Assembly: GCF_026735165.1 (NCBI RefSeq)
Contig: NZ_JAPQES010000001.1
Location: 1,302,001-1,366,000 of the forward strand
Length of the DNA stretch: 64,000 bases
Direction: 5' to 3'
Origin: Clostridium ganghwense
GTDB taxonomy: Bacteria; Bacillota; Clostridia; Clostridiales; Clostridiaceae
Position numbers and translations under genes: made by a program. Below are positions 18,639 through 27,054 of the stretch, piece after piece. The notes under the pieces were generated by a model that searched no databases, was not told where the DNA came from, and saw only the letters and a list, made by a program, of their open reading frames with translations. How positions within the stretch are numbered: the first letter of the stretch is position 1; the number at the start of each line of letters is the position of its first letter.

Positions 18639-18818
18639 ATGAAATATAATTTTAAGTTGAAGTTATTAGATTCAAAAATTGAATATGTAAAAAAACTTCT
18701 ATACACACTTTTAGACTATAAAAAGCCTACTGATATAGAAGTTATAAATTGTAGTCAATATTTAGACAAGCTTATAATTAAATATCAAAATTCTAAATTT
18801 AATTCTAAAAAACTTTAA
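18639..18818 (+). CDS. Spo0E-like aspartyl-phosphate phosphatase
   Basis: 59 aa, too short for routine calling. The protein begins MKYNFKLKLL and contains the Spo0E family signature: a first helix (IEYVKKLLYTLL), a turn, then IEVINCSQYLDKLIIKYQ with the SQxLD core (Ser39, Gln40, Leu42, Asp43). Spo0E-type proteins remove phosphate from Spo0A~P and so delay sporulation. AAAGAAAGG lies upstream of the ATG. The gene stands alone, converging on a membrane protein gene. The motif match is strong; which regulator it acts on is inferred from the family. Confidence 0.88.
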   Translation: MKYNFKLKLLDSKIEYVKKLLYTLLDYKKPTDIEVINCSQYLDKLIIKYQNSKFNSKKL

Positions 18819-18834
18819 AAACTAAAATAGGAAA

Positions 18835-19533
18835 TTAAATAATTTGTTCTAAATTTATTGAATCAAAAACCATATTATTCATCTCTCTATATCCAATATA
18901 TACTATCCACAAGTAAGCAAGTGTTTTAGGAATCATAAGGATTCCAACTAATCTATATGTGGTAGCAAATAATACAACTGGCAAATAACATGCAAATGAT
19001 ATTATGATCCCTATTCCAATCTTTTTAAATGCCTCATCCTTATACTTAACTGCTTCCTTTAAAATTAAATAAACTATTAAAACTCCCAAGATTGTAAAAG
19101 GTATATTTCTATATATTCCCCAGCTAACTGGAGCATCATATAGTGTCCATTGATTTTGAGGCATAAGGGTTAATATTATTCTTGATGCAACTAATATTCC
19201 TGCAAACACTCTAATGCCTTTATTCTCTTTTATATCAAATCTTATTTCCCAAATTTTAATAAGAATTGCATAAAATAATGTCATTGTAATGGATGTAACA
19301 AGCTTTCCAATCCCTAGAGCTGCTGCATTTGCTTCTAATCCAGTAGTTAACAAAGCATATATTCTTGGTATCAAGTGAAATGAGTCTCCAGCCCCTAATG
19401 TAAATCCCATAACTCCAAATAATTTTATAAGTTTATTGTTCTTACCAGCAGAAATCATTTTAAGTGACATGTAAAATACTACGCCTAAATAAAACACATG
19501 AAAAATTGGTTCAAAATACTTCATATAAATCAT
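18835..19533 (-). CDS. Seven-helix membrane protein under TetR control
   Basis: 232 aa, about seven membrane segments, family not recognised. Notable are GAGDSFHLIPRIYAL in the second helix region and a conserved-looking polar residue set (Asp, His, Arg). AAGGAGATGATTT precedes the ATG. An inverted repeat identical to that in front of the tetR-type gene upstream lies 19 bp before its start, so it is the regulator's target. Such pairs often deal with membrane-active or toxic compounds, but no substrate can be named. Confidence 0.75.
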   Translation of the reverse strand: MIYMKYFEPIFHVFYLGVVFYMSLKMISAGKNNKLIKLFGVMGFTLGAGDSFHLIPRIYALLTTGLEANAAALGIGKLVTSITMTLFYAILIKIWEIRFDIKENKGIRVFAGILVASRIILTLMPQNQWTLYDAPVSWGIYRNIPFTILGVLIVYLILKEAVKYKDEAFKKIGIGIIISFACYLPVVLFATTYRLVGILMIPKTLAYLWIVYIGYREMNNMVFDSINLEQII

Positions 19534-19551
19534 CTCCTTTAATTATTTTCG

Positions 19552-19574
19552 TCAAATGAACATTGTTCATTTGA
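19552..19574. promoter_or_regulatory. TetR operator 1 (perfect 11-1-11 palindrome)
   Basis: TCAAATGAACA, one base, TGTTCATTTGA: a perfect 23-bp palindrome between the regulator gene and the membrane-protein gene. It matches the copy at 20194-20216 in 21 of 23 positions. Confidence 0.88.
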
Positions 19575-19610
19575 GTTCATTTAAAAATCATATCTCTTTT
19601 TAGATATGAT

Positions 19611-20174
19611 CTATTGGATTAACTCTTTTAATATACTTTCAAATAATGCATAGTCAAAGTATGGCATTTGTATCATTGAAATAAAATTCATAACAATAAA
19701 ACTTGCCAATTCATATGAATTAAGTTTTTTTGTGATTTCATGACTATGATTATCTACTTCTTTTTTTAGCAAATCTTCTATGATTATAATCAGCTTATGA
19801 ATATAAATGTTTTGTTTTTCTAAACCACTTTCTATATAATCAGGTGAAGAATAAAGTTCATTATTCAACCAAACCTCTCTAAATCTTTTTATAAACTCAG
19901 CAAGATTGTTGAATATACTTTTAAGCTTTACATAAAAGGTTTCCTGGGAACTCACTATGCTTTGGATATTATAAAAATATTCCTTCCAAAAATTTGTCAT
20001 CATCTCTACAATTAATTCTTTTTTAGTTGGAAAATAATTGTATATTGTTCCTACTGCAATGTTACATTCCTTAGCAACTCTTCTAATACTGATGTTAGCA
20101 AATCCTTCATTGTGTAAGATTTTTTTAGCCTCATTTAAAATGAGTTCTCTAGGATTTTCAATTACTCTAGCCAA
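19611..20174 (-). CDS. TetR/AcrR family transcriptional regulator
   Basis: 187 aa. The N-terminal helix-turn-helix is clear (ILNEAKKILHNEGFANISI, then RRVAKECNIAVGTIYNYFPTKK). The C-terminal ligand domain is diverged, as is normal. AGGAGGGGTAAATT lies before the ATG. The gene is flanked on both sides by the same palindrome, indicating autoregulation and control of the downstream membrane-protein gene, to which it is probably also linked by readthrough. Confidence 0.93.
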   Translation of the reverse strand: MARVIENPRELILNEAKKILHNEGFANISIRRVAKECNIAVGTIYNYFPTKKELIVEMMTNFWKEYFYNIQSIVSSQETFYVKLKSIFNNLAEFIKRFREVWLNNELYSSPDYIESGLEKQNIYIHKLIIIIEDLLKKEVDNHSHEITKKLNSYELASFIVMNFISMIQMPYFDYALFESILKELIQ

Positions 20175-20193
20175 TTTACCCCTCCTAAAAACG

Positions 20194-20216
20194 TCAAATG
20201 AACACTGTTCATTTAA
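20194..20216. promoter_or_regulatory. TetR operator 2 (near-perfect palindrome)
   Basis: TCAAATGAACA, one base, TGTTCATTTAA, 20 bp before the tetR start codon; only the last pair breaks the symmetry. Confidence 0.85.
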
Positions 20217-20398
20217 ATTATATCTTCAAATAATTTATCTGTCAATATTTTTGAATTTAAATTTTTCAAGAAAAAAATACCAAAAGGCATGCAAAATTAC
20301 TTTTAGAGATATATAAAGTTATAATATTTCATAAAAGTAATAAATTGGTTTATAACCTTACACTTATACCTGTCAAAGTAATCTCACATGCCTAATTT

Positions 20399-21526
20399 TT
20401 ATTTCACAAATGAATCATAATAATGACTTTTTTCTATTACTACTGGGAATTCCTTATCTCCCTTCAGTTCCTTATTTTTTTGAATTACCACATTTTTATC
20501 AATAATAACCTTTGTCAATTTAGCATTTTCTTTTATTTCAGAGTTATGCATTATAATACAATCTTCAAGCTTAGCTCCCTTATGTATTATAACATTTCTC
20601 GAAATCACACAATTTTTTACTTCTCCTTCTATTACACATCCGTTGGCTATTAAAGAGTTTGTTACTTGAGAGCTTGAAGAATACTTAGTTGGTGGTGCAT
20701 CCTTTACTTTAGTATATATAGGTGCTCCATCAAAAAATAATTCTCTACAAATCTTAGGATTAAGCATGCTCATAGTTGATTTATAATAAGTCTTTGTAGA
20801 ATTTATACATGTTAAATAACCTTTGAATTCATGTGCATTAATGTTTAGATCTTTAGCATTCATGTAAATATAGTCTTTTATAGATTCGCAGCATCCTGTT
20901 GAAACACATTCATTAAGAATATTTATAAGAGTTTCTTTTTTCATTATAAACATATCCATAGATATATCAGATTTATCCTTAATTCCAGTATTCTTTCCTA
21001 CACTCTTAACTGCATTATTCTCGTCTATATTTAATACATTACAATCTAAAAAGTTTTTAGTACCGTCTGTTACCTTTTTATATATTATAGTTATATCCGT
21101 TCCTTCTTTTTCATAAAAATCAATAGCTTGTTTGTAATCTATATTACAAATCATGTTTGAAGAAGAAAATATAACATTTTTTTGCTTACTACGGCAAAGA
21201 TATTCTATACTTTCCTTTATAAGATTTATATCGTTAGTAACAGAATTTGAACAATTAAAATTAAAGATAAATAATCCATTAATCTTTCTATCCAAATCCC
21301 AATCCTTACCTGAATCTAAGTGGTCCATCAAAGATCTTGACCTACTTTGAGTATATACACCTACATTTGTTAATCCTGCATTTACCATATTAGAAAGCAC
21401 AAAATCTATTATTCTATATCTTCCCCCTATAGGAATTGCTCCTAAAGGTCTTGCACTTGTTAAGCTTTTTATATGTTCATCATTTTCATTTAAACTTATA
21501 ATTCCCATATAATCATTAGTCATCAC
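20399..21526 (-). CDS. glgD: Glucose-1-phosphate adenylyltransferase, GlgD subunit
   Basis: 375 aa, with a nucleotidyltransferase domain followed by a left-handed beta-helix tail. The N-terminal region (SARPLGAIPIGGRYRIIDFVLSNMVNAG) is recognisable, but the catalytic GGxGTRL loop is replaced by a short ISLNENDEHIKSLT sequence. That is typical of GlgD, the non-catalytic partner of GlgC in Firmicutes. It lies 12 bp after glgC, in one operon. The complex makes ADP-glucose for glycogen (granulose), an energy store used before sporulation. Confidence 0.95.
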   Translation of the reverse strand: MMTNDYMGIISLNENDEHIKSLTSARPLGAIPIGGRYRIIDFVLSNMVNAGLTNVGVYTQSRSRSLMDHLDSGKDWDLDRKINGLFIFNFNCSNSVTNDINLIKESIEYLCRSKQKNVIFSSSNMICNIDYKQAIDFYEKEGTDITIIYKKVTDGTKNFLDCNVLNIDENNAVKSVGKNTGIKDKSDISMDMFIMKKETLINILNECVSTGCCESIKDYIYMNAKDLNINAHEFKGYLTCINSTKTYYKSTMSMLNPKICRELFFDGAPIYTKVKDAPPTKYSSSSQVTNSLIANGCVIEGEVKNCVISRNVIIHKGAKLEDCIIMHNSEIKENAKLTKVIIDKNVVIQKNKELKGDKEFPVVIEKSHYYDSFVK

Positions 21527-21538
21527 TTCACCCCCTGA

Positions 21539-22684
21539 TTATTTGATTATAGAATTGCTTTTTATTTCCTCATCATCACCTATAAGCGTTATTTCTTCAG
21601 AATTACCTATTACACTATTTCTTCTTATAGTGACTCGTTTAGCAACTACGGATTTTCTTATAATTACGTTATCTCCAATTTTCGTATTACACATAATAAC
21701 AGAATCTTCAATTATGGTATTTTTCCCTACATAAACTCCTGGGAATAAAACTGAATTATTTACAGTTCCAAACACACTGCATCCTTCAACTACAAGAGAA
21801 TTATTTATTTTAGCAGTATTACCTATATATTGAGGAGGCTTTGTTGGATTAGCTGTATATATCTTCCAACTTTCATCATGGATATTCAACTGATTTTCTG
21901 GATTTAGTAAATCCATATTTGCTTCCCATAAGCTTTGAATTGTACCAACATCTTTCCAATATCCTTCAAAAGGATATGCATATAAACTAAATTCACTATT
22001 CAACATTTTTGGTATTATATTTTTACCAAAATCATGACTAGACTCTTTATCCTTAGAATCTTCTACAAGATACTTTCTTAGAATTTTCCAATTGAATATA
22101 TAAACCCCCATAGAAGCTTTAGTACTCTTTGGTTTTTCTGGTTTTTCTTCAAATTCATATACTTTATTATCAGGTTCTGTATTCATAATACCAAATCTAC
22201 TAGCCTCTTCTATTGGAACATCAATAACCGCAATGGTTACATCTGCTGCCTTTTCCTTATGGAATTTAAGCATTTTAGAGTAGTCCATCTTATAAATATG
22301 GTCTCCTGATAACACTAAAATATTTTCTGGATTATATCTATCAATGAAAGACATATTTTGATAGATAGCATCTGCTGTACCCATATACCAATTTCCACCA
22401 TCATTTTTCATATGAGGTTGAAGAATAGTTACACCCCCATTATTCCTATCTAAATCCCAAGGACTTCCTATTCCTATGTGGGCATTTAGTCTATGTGGTT
22501 GATATTGAGTTAATACTCCAATAGTATCTATTCCTGAATTTGAACAATTACTCAAGGTAAAATCTATAATCCTGTATTTACCGCCAAAAGGTACTGCGGG
22601 TTTTGCATTTTTCTTAGTTAATACTTTTAATCTAGTACCTTGTCCACCTGCTAAAATCATCGCTAAGATTTCTTTTTTTAGCAT
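21539..22684 (-). CDS. glgC: Glucose-1-phosphate adenylyltransferase, catalytic GlgC subunit
   Basis: 381 aa from the ATG at 22684, chosen because GGTGGTGAAGAAA just upstream acts as its ribosome site; a start at 22699 is possible but has none. Motifs: [27 protein letters not shown] written in pieces ([27 protein letters not shown]), the ADP-glucose region [11 protein letters not shown], and the [10 protein letters not shown] loop. The C-terminal beta-helix follows. It forms ADP-glucose and pyrophosphate from ATP and glucose-1-phosphate. No glgA, glgB or glgP genes are in the window. Confidence 0.96.
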   Translation of the reverse strand: MLKKEILAMILAGGQGTRLKVLTKKNAKPAVPFGGKYRIIDFTLSNCSNSGIDTIGVLTQYQPHRLNAHIGIGSPWDLDRNNGGVTILQPHMKNDGGNWYMGTADAIYQNMSFIDRYNPENILVLSGDHIYKMDYSKMLKFHKEKAADVTIAVIDVPIEEASRFGIMNTEPDNKVYEFEEKPEKPKSTKASMGVYIFNWKILRKYLVEDSKDKESSHDFGKNIIPKMLNSEFSLYAYPFEGYWKDVGTIQSLWEANMDLLNPENQLNIHDESWKIYTANPTKPPQYIGNTAKINNSLVVEGCSVFGTVNNSVLFPGVYVGKNTIIEDSVIMCNTKIGDNVIIRKSVVAKRVTIRRNSVIGNSEEITLIGDDEEIKSNSIIK

Positions 22685-22699
22685 TTTCTTCACCACCAT

Positions 22700-23074
22700 T
22701 CATGTTAATTTCAATAAAAAAAGTATATATATGTTAATATTACAATATTTTGAAATAATGTTCAATATTAAAAACAAATTTTTATCCTTTTTTTTACAAT
22801 TAATATAGTGCTAAAGATAAAATAAGCTCTCAAAGTCTTAGATGAAATTGAAAATCAATACTATCAATTCTTAATAAATCTGTAACCAATATATTCTTAT
22901 TTATATATATACTGTTAATATATCCCCAAATTATGGTTTTTTTATGTGGTAAACGTCATTTTTTTCATTTTTATGATATTTTTTTACTTTTTAGGAGGTA
23001 TTTATTTAATTTTGTTGAAATATACATTAAACATTTAGTAATATTATTAGTAGCGTATATAAGGATGTGGTATA
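22700..23074. other. Divergent promoter region glgC / histidine kinase
   Basis: 375 bp, very AT-rich, with several T tracts. A strong ribosome-site-like AGGAGGTAT occurs near 22994, but the only frame after it (TTG at about 23013) is seven codons long. I see no RNA structure or gene. Confidence 0.5.
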
Positions 23075-24700
23075 TTGAAAAATTCTAATCCAATTAAAAA
23101 TATAATTTTGAGAAACAAAGGTTTATTAAAAATTAGTGGACCTATTCTTACACTATTGATAGGAACAGTATTTACATTAAATATATATACTATTGTTAAA
23201 ATTCCAACTTTGTATTCTATATTTTATATAAGTATTCTTTACTCAACTTTTACAGGAGGACTTCTTGTTTCTCTAATTAGCGCAGCTATTACTGCTATAT
23301 ATTTTTATGATTTATGTTTTTTTATTTTTCCATTTAAGAATTATGAACACTTAAATTTTATTTTTCTTTTCTTATCTTTATTAAGCACTACCTTTTTGGC
23401 TAATATTTTGGATAAGCACATAAAAAGAAATAATGCTGAACTGCTAAAAAAACAAAACGAACTTCGTCTTAATCAAAACCTTTTAACAGCTATACTTAAT
23501 TCAACTGGAGATGGAATACTTGTAGTATCTTTAAAAGGAAGTATACTTCACGTAAATAAGAGATTTATAGAAATGTGGGAATTACCAGAAGATTTTAGTG
23601 TAAAAAAATATGACAATGATGCACTAATAAATCTTGTTTGTAACCGATTAAAGGAACCTGATAAATTTAAAAGTAATATAAACTCTATTCGTAATACAAA
23701 TAAAGAAGTAACTGACTCTTTACTATTTAAAGACAATAGAATTTTTAAACGCTACAGCACACCTTTAATTCAAAATGATAAAATCATAGGAAGAGTTTGG
23801 AGTTTTAAAGATGTTACAGAGCATAGACAAGCTCAAACTCTTCAAAAAAAAGTTGAAGAAAAACAAAAATTATTAAATGATGCAAAAAAATATAATGAAC
23901 TTCAATCTGAATTCTTTGCTAATTTATCTCATGAATTTAGAACTCCTTTAAATGTTTTATATAGTTCTTTACAATTACTAACTATTTTACTTAACAATTC
24001 TTCTAAAGAAGGGTTTAAAAAAACTAGCTCAAAAATGCAAAAATATATAGGCACTATGAAACAAAATTGCTTGAGACTAATAAGACTAACTAATAACCTT
24101 ATAGATATTACTAAAATTGATACTGGATATTTAGATTTAAATTTAAAAAATGAAAATATTGTAGAATTAGTAGAAAATATAAGTTTATCTATAGCAGAAT
24201 TTATTGAATCTAAAGGATTAACTTTAACTTTTGATACAGATATAGAAGAAAAAATTATGGCTTGTGACTCCTATAAAATTGAACGGATATTATTAAATCT
24301 TGTTTCTAATTCCGTTAAATTCACTCCATCACCTGGAAAAATATTTATAAATGTATATGATAAAAGTGATTCTATTATTATTTCTATAAGAGATACTGGA
24401 ATAGGTATTCCAAAAGACAAACAAAATATAATATTTGAACGCTTTAGGCAAATAGATAAATCTCTTACTAGAAAAAGTGAAGGAAGCGGTCTTGGTCTAT
24501 CTATTGTTAAATCTCTTGTAGATATTCTTGGTGGAGAAATTACTGTTAAAAGTGAACTAAATATAGGTAGTGAATTTACTATAAAATTACCTGTAAAACT
24601 TTTAGCTGAATCATTTAGTATGCCTACTAAAGCAATTGATTATGCTGCTGCCACTAAAATAGATAATATAGAAATGGAATTTTCAGATATATATAAATAA
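23075..24700 (+). CDS. Orphan membrane PAS sensor histidine kinase
   Basis: 541 aa with a TTG start (AAGGATGTGG upstream). Four membrane helices (20-112) resemble the compact DUF4118/KdpD-type membrane module. They are followed by a coiled coil, a PAS domain (about 128-252) and a kinase core: phosphoacceptor motif FFANLSHEFRTPLNVL (His286), then N box (LLNLVSNSVKFTP), G1 (IRDTGIGIPKD), F and G2 (GSGLGLSIVKSLV) boxes. No response regulator is adjacent, as for many clostridial sporulation-initiation kinases. A role in phosphorylating Spo0A is one possibility but is not shown. Confidence 0.93.
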   Translation: MKNSNPIKNIILRNKGLLKISGPILTLLIGTVFTLNIYTIVKIPTLYSIFYISILYSTFTGGLLVSLISAAITAIYFYDLCFFIFPFKNYEHLNFIFLFLSLLSTTFLANILDKHIKRNNAELLKKQNELRLNQNLLTAILNSTGDGILVVSLKGSILHVNKRFIEMWELPEDFSVKKYDNDALINLVCNRLKEPDKFKSNINSIRNTNKEVTDSLLFKDNRIFKRYSTPLIQNDKIIGRVWSFKDVTEHRQAQTLQKKVEEKQKLLNDAKKYNELQSEFFANLSHEFRTPLNVLYSSLQLLTILLNNSSKEGFKKTSSKMQKYIGTMKQNCLRLIRLTNNLIDITKIDTGYLDLNLKNENIVELVENISLSIAEFIESKGLTLTFDTDIEEKIMACDSYKIERILLNLVSNSVKFTPSPGKIFINVYDKSDSIIISIRDTGIGIPKDKQNIIFERFRQIDKSLTRKSEGSGLGLSIVKSLVDILGGEITVKSELNIGSEFTIKLPVKLLAESFSMPTKAIDYAAATKIDNIEMEFSDIYK

Positions 24701-24711
24701 CATACTATTAT

Positions 24712-24751
24712 GAGTAATCCTATTTAACTATTGGGTTACTCATTTTTTTAT
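24712..24751 (+). terminator. Intrinsic terminator after the histidine kinase gene
   Basis: Stem GAGTAATCC / GGGTTACTC followed by ATTTTTTTA. Confidence 0.85.
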
Positions 24752-24843
24752 TCATAAATTAAAGCCATTTTAAAATTTCACAATTTCATCACACTTATAA
24801 CATAATCTTATCAAAATACTTTATTATCATTTTATTATAGGCT

Positions 24844-24882
24844 CTGTTTTAAAAGAATGTAAACAACATTCCTTTAAAACTT
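24844..24882. repeat. Short palindrome resembling the neighbouring element's end
   Basis: TGTTTTAAAAGAATGT / AACATTCCTTTAAAAC forms a hairpin of about 15 pairs. The preceding GGCTCTGTTTTAA resembles the terminal GGCTGTGTTTTAA of the element starting at 24898, so it may be a second, decayed copy of the same kind of end. Confidence 0.6.
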
Positions 24883-24897
24883 CCATTAGTAGCTTAA

Positions 24898-25086
24898 GGC
24901 TGTGTTTTAAATTGTTGAGTTCATTATAATGAGAGGTTACAATTCTTATTTAGTTTAACTCATGAAGCGTTAAGAAATTTCCTTGTTTGAGCTATGTGAG
25001 TTAGGAAATTTTAGCTGCATTAGTTATACTAAATTTAGAATTGTCTTCGATATTATACGAAATCAACAATTTCTTAAAACATAGCC
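24898..25086. repeat. 189-bp palindromic MITE-like element
   Basis: The left end GGCTGTGTTTTAAATTGTTGA mirrors the right end TCAACAATTTCTTAAAACATAGCC (given in pieces: TCAACAATTTC, TTAAAACATAGCC). The similarity continues inward: ACAATTCTTATTTAGTTTAACT against ACTAAATTTAGAATTGTC, and AGAAATTTCCTTGTTTGAGC against the reverse complement of TGAGTTAGGAAATTTTAGC. The whole segment can thus fold into one long imperfect hairpin. It contains no open frame. It looks like a non-autonomous transposable element sitting just before the membrane ferredoxin gene. Confidence 0.75.
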
Positions 25087-25118
25087 TAATTATAAAAGGT
25101 ATTTAGGAGGTATTAAAA

Positions 25119-26255
25119 ATGAAAAATAAATTAAAATGGATAATATCAATATTTTTCTTGATTTTTGCACCTTTTGCAGCAGTAATGCATCAAATTAAAG
25201 GGGGAGGTCCTGACGGTTCTGCTTCTGTAGATGCACTATGTCCCTTTGGCGGATTAGAAACTTTACCTACTCTTTTTAAAGATGGAACATACATGAATAG
25301 AGTAACACCATCAGCATTTATATTATTAATAGCAGTAGTTATTTTAACCTTTGTTTTAGGTAGAGCCTTCTGTGGATATATATGTCCTCTTGGAACTATT
25401 CAAAGCTTAATTACAAAACTAGGTAAAAGACTTAATATCAAGCAAATTAAAATAAATAAAAGTGTAGATAAGATTTTAAGATATGCTAAATACGTTGTAT
25501 TATTCGTAGTATTATTTACAACATATAAAGCTGGAGAACTGGTTATAAGAACATACGACCCTTGGGCAGCATTTATGCATTTAAGTGCTGGTACCGAAAT
25601 ATTTGAAGAATTCTTGATAGGTCTTATTATATTAATAGCACTTTTAATATCATCACTATTCATTGAGAGAGCTTGGTGTAGATATTTCTGTCCTCTTGGA
25701 GCAGCATTAGCTATAACATCTCCTCTTAGAATATTTAAAATTAGAAAGAATACGTCTACTTGTGTAAATTGCAAAGCATGTACCCGAAGCTGTCCTATGG
25801 GACTTGATGTTCACTCTGAAAAATCTGTTTCAAGCACTGAATGTATATCCTGTGGAGAATGTATAACAAGGTGTCCAGTAGATAAAACTCTTGAAATGAA
25901 AAAAGGTAACACTTCATTATCTATAAATAAAATGGGTATTGTTGTTATCACAGTTTTAGCCTTAGTTGTAGGAAGTAATGCTGCAATAGGTAATTTTCAA
26001 ACTTCTCTATCTAATAAAGAAACCCTTACTCAAAATGGTATATTAAACTCTGACAACATAAAAGGATATATGACTTTAAATGATGTTGCTGAAGAATTTA
26101 ATATTGATGTAAAATTTCTATTGGAAAAATGTAATTTGCCTGAAGATACTGATGTGAATAAATCTATGAAAGAGTTAAAAAATGATTTAGCTGAGAAGGG
26201 AATAGAGTTCGAAACCTCTAATTTACGTGAAATAGTAAAAGAGCTTCTTGAATAA
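25119..26255 (+). CDS. Membrane-bound 4Fe-4S protein of the NapH/NosR/CcoG type
   Basis: 378 aa. Membrane helices at about 6-24, 65-85, 108-130, 150-175 and 275-295. Two CxxxCP motifs follow helices (GRAFCGYICPLG and RAWCRYFCPLGAAL), then a two-cluster ferredoxin domain (CVNCKACTRSCPMG and CISCGECITRCPVD). The C-terminal 90 residues add an outside or cytosolic helical domain (YMTLNDVAEEFNIDVKFLL) sometimes found on such clostridial proteins. Likely moves electrons between cytosolic carriers and the membrane or outside; partner unknown. AGGAGG lies before the ATG. Confidence 0.88.
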   Translation: MKNKLKWIISIFFLIFAPFAAVMHQIKGGGPDGSASVDALCPFGGLETLPTLFKDGTYMNRVTPSAFILLIAVVILTFVLGRAFCGYICPLGTIQSLITKLGKRLNIKQIKINKSVDKILRYAKYVVLFVVLFTTYKAGELVIRTYDPWAAFMHLSAGTEIFEEFLIGLIILIALLISSLFIERAWCRYFCPLGAALAITSPLRIFKIRKNTSTCVNCKACTRSCPMGLDVHSEKSVSSTECISCGECITRCPVDKTLEMKKGNTSLSINKMGIVVITVLALVVGSNAAIGNFQTSLSNKETLTQNGILNSDNIKGYMTLNDVAEEFNIDVKFLLEKCNLPEDTDVNKSMKELKNDLAEKGIEFETSNLREIVKELLE

Positions 26256-26265
26256 AGAAACTATA

Positions 26266-26302
26266 AAAAAAAGCTAGGCTTAATGCCTAGCTATGCTTTT
26301 TT
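26266..26302. terminator. Bidirectional intrinsic terminator
   Basis: Stem AGCTAGGC / GCCTAGCT with A- and T-tracts on the two sides, between converging genes; it overlaps the last codons of the phnA-like gene. Confidence 0.9.
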
Positions 26303-26632
26303 AACAACTTGAGATTTTAATTTCATAGCTCCAAAACCATCAATTTTACAATCAATATCATGATCTCCATCAACCAAACGTATATTTTTTACTTTTGTAC
26401 CTATTTTTATGACTAATGAAGTTCCTTTTACTTTAAGGTCTTTGATTACTGTTACAGTATCACCATCGTTTAAAACATTTCCATTTGCATCTTTGATAAT
26501 CTTTTTATCTTCACTATTTTCGCTTTCTGCTTCTAAAGTCCATTCATGAGCACATTCTGGACAAACAAAAAGATTTCCATCTTCGTAAGTGTATTCTGAA
26601 TTACATTTTGGGCAATTTGGTAAATCAAACAT
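26291..26632 (-). CDS. phnA: PhnA/YjdM-like zinc ribbon protein
   Basis: 113 aa. The N-terminal zinc ribbon ([21 protein letters not shown]) is followed by the PhnA C-terminal domain ([23 protein letters not shown] given in part, [19 protein letters not shown]). The family was once linked to phosphonate use, but that is not supported for most members and the cellular role is unclear. Monocistronic. Confidence 0.92.
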   Translation of the reverse strand: MFDLPNCPKCNSEYTYEDGNLFVCPECAHEWTLEAESENSEDKKIIKDANGNVLNDGDTVTVIKDLKVKGTSLVIKIGTKVKNIRLVDGDHDIDCKIDGFGAMKLKSQVVKKA

Positions 26633-26853
26633 AAATTCATTTCCTCCATTCGTTATTGTTAATTCTAATATATAAAAATTATTTTTAATTTCCTTTTTAC
26701 AACTCCGTAAGAATAGTAATTAATAACTTGAATTTTACAAAAACATATAGGAATTATTATAGGCTTATATACTATCATAGTCTTCTCATATTGACAAGCA
26801 TTCCTCCAAGCTCTCCTTGAGTTCCTATATATTTTCAAAGTTAAATTTTGTTA

Positions 26854-26882
26854 TTGACAAAGTAATTTTTTTTACTTATGAT
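26854..26882 (+). promoter_or_regulatory. Near-consensus sigma-A promoter before the MATE leader
   Basis: TTGACA at 26854-26859, a 17-bp spacer, and TATGAT at 26877-26882. Expected transcription start near 26889, about 165 bp before the MATE start codon. Confidence 0.8.
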
Positions 26883-26952
26883 ATAAAAGAATTTAAAGAA
26901 GAATATTAATTAAAATTAAATATATGAGATATTTTTTAAATATCTAAGTGTC

Positions 26953-26997
26953 GAACCTCCACTTCAAAAAAACTCAAAGTGGAGGTTCTTTTTTTTT
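26953..26997 (+). terminator. Strong terminator inside the MATE gene leader
   Basis: A perfect 12-bp stem GAACCTCCACTT / AAGTGGAGGTTC is followed by nine T residues. It lies between the consensus promoter and the MATE gene, so transcripts would stop unless it is overcome. This is the arrangement of an attenuator, or else of a free RNA of about 105 nt. Confidence 0.9.
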
Positions 26998-27054
26998 GCT
27001 AATTAATTAGATTGCTAATTAATATATAAAATATTTTAAGAAGGGAGTTTCTAC

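Noticed and set aside
22994-23034. Seven-codon leader peptide frame with AGGAGG site before the histidine kinase
   Set aside because: The site is too far (about 13 nt) from the TTG and there is no attenuator structure after it.
25400-25774. 124-codon minus-strand frame inside the 4Fe-4S membrane protein gene
   Set aside because: Overlaps a clearly recognisable protein; no start signals.
26889-26997. Assigning the MATE leader to a known riboswitch class
   Set aside because: The stretch before the terminator is only about 65 nt and shows no conserved core that I recognise.
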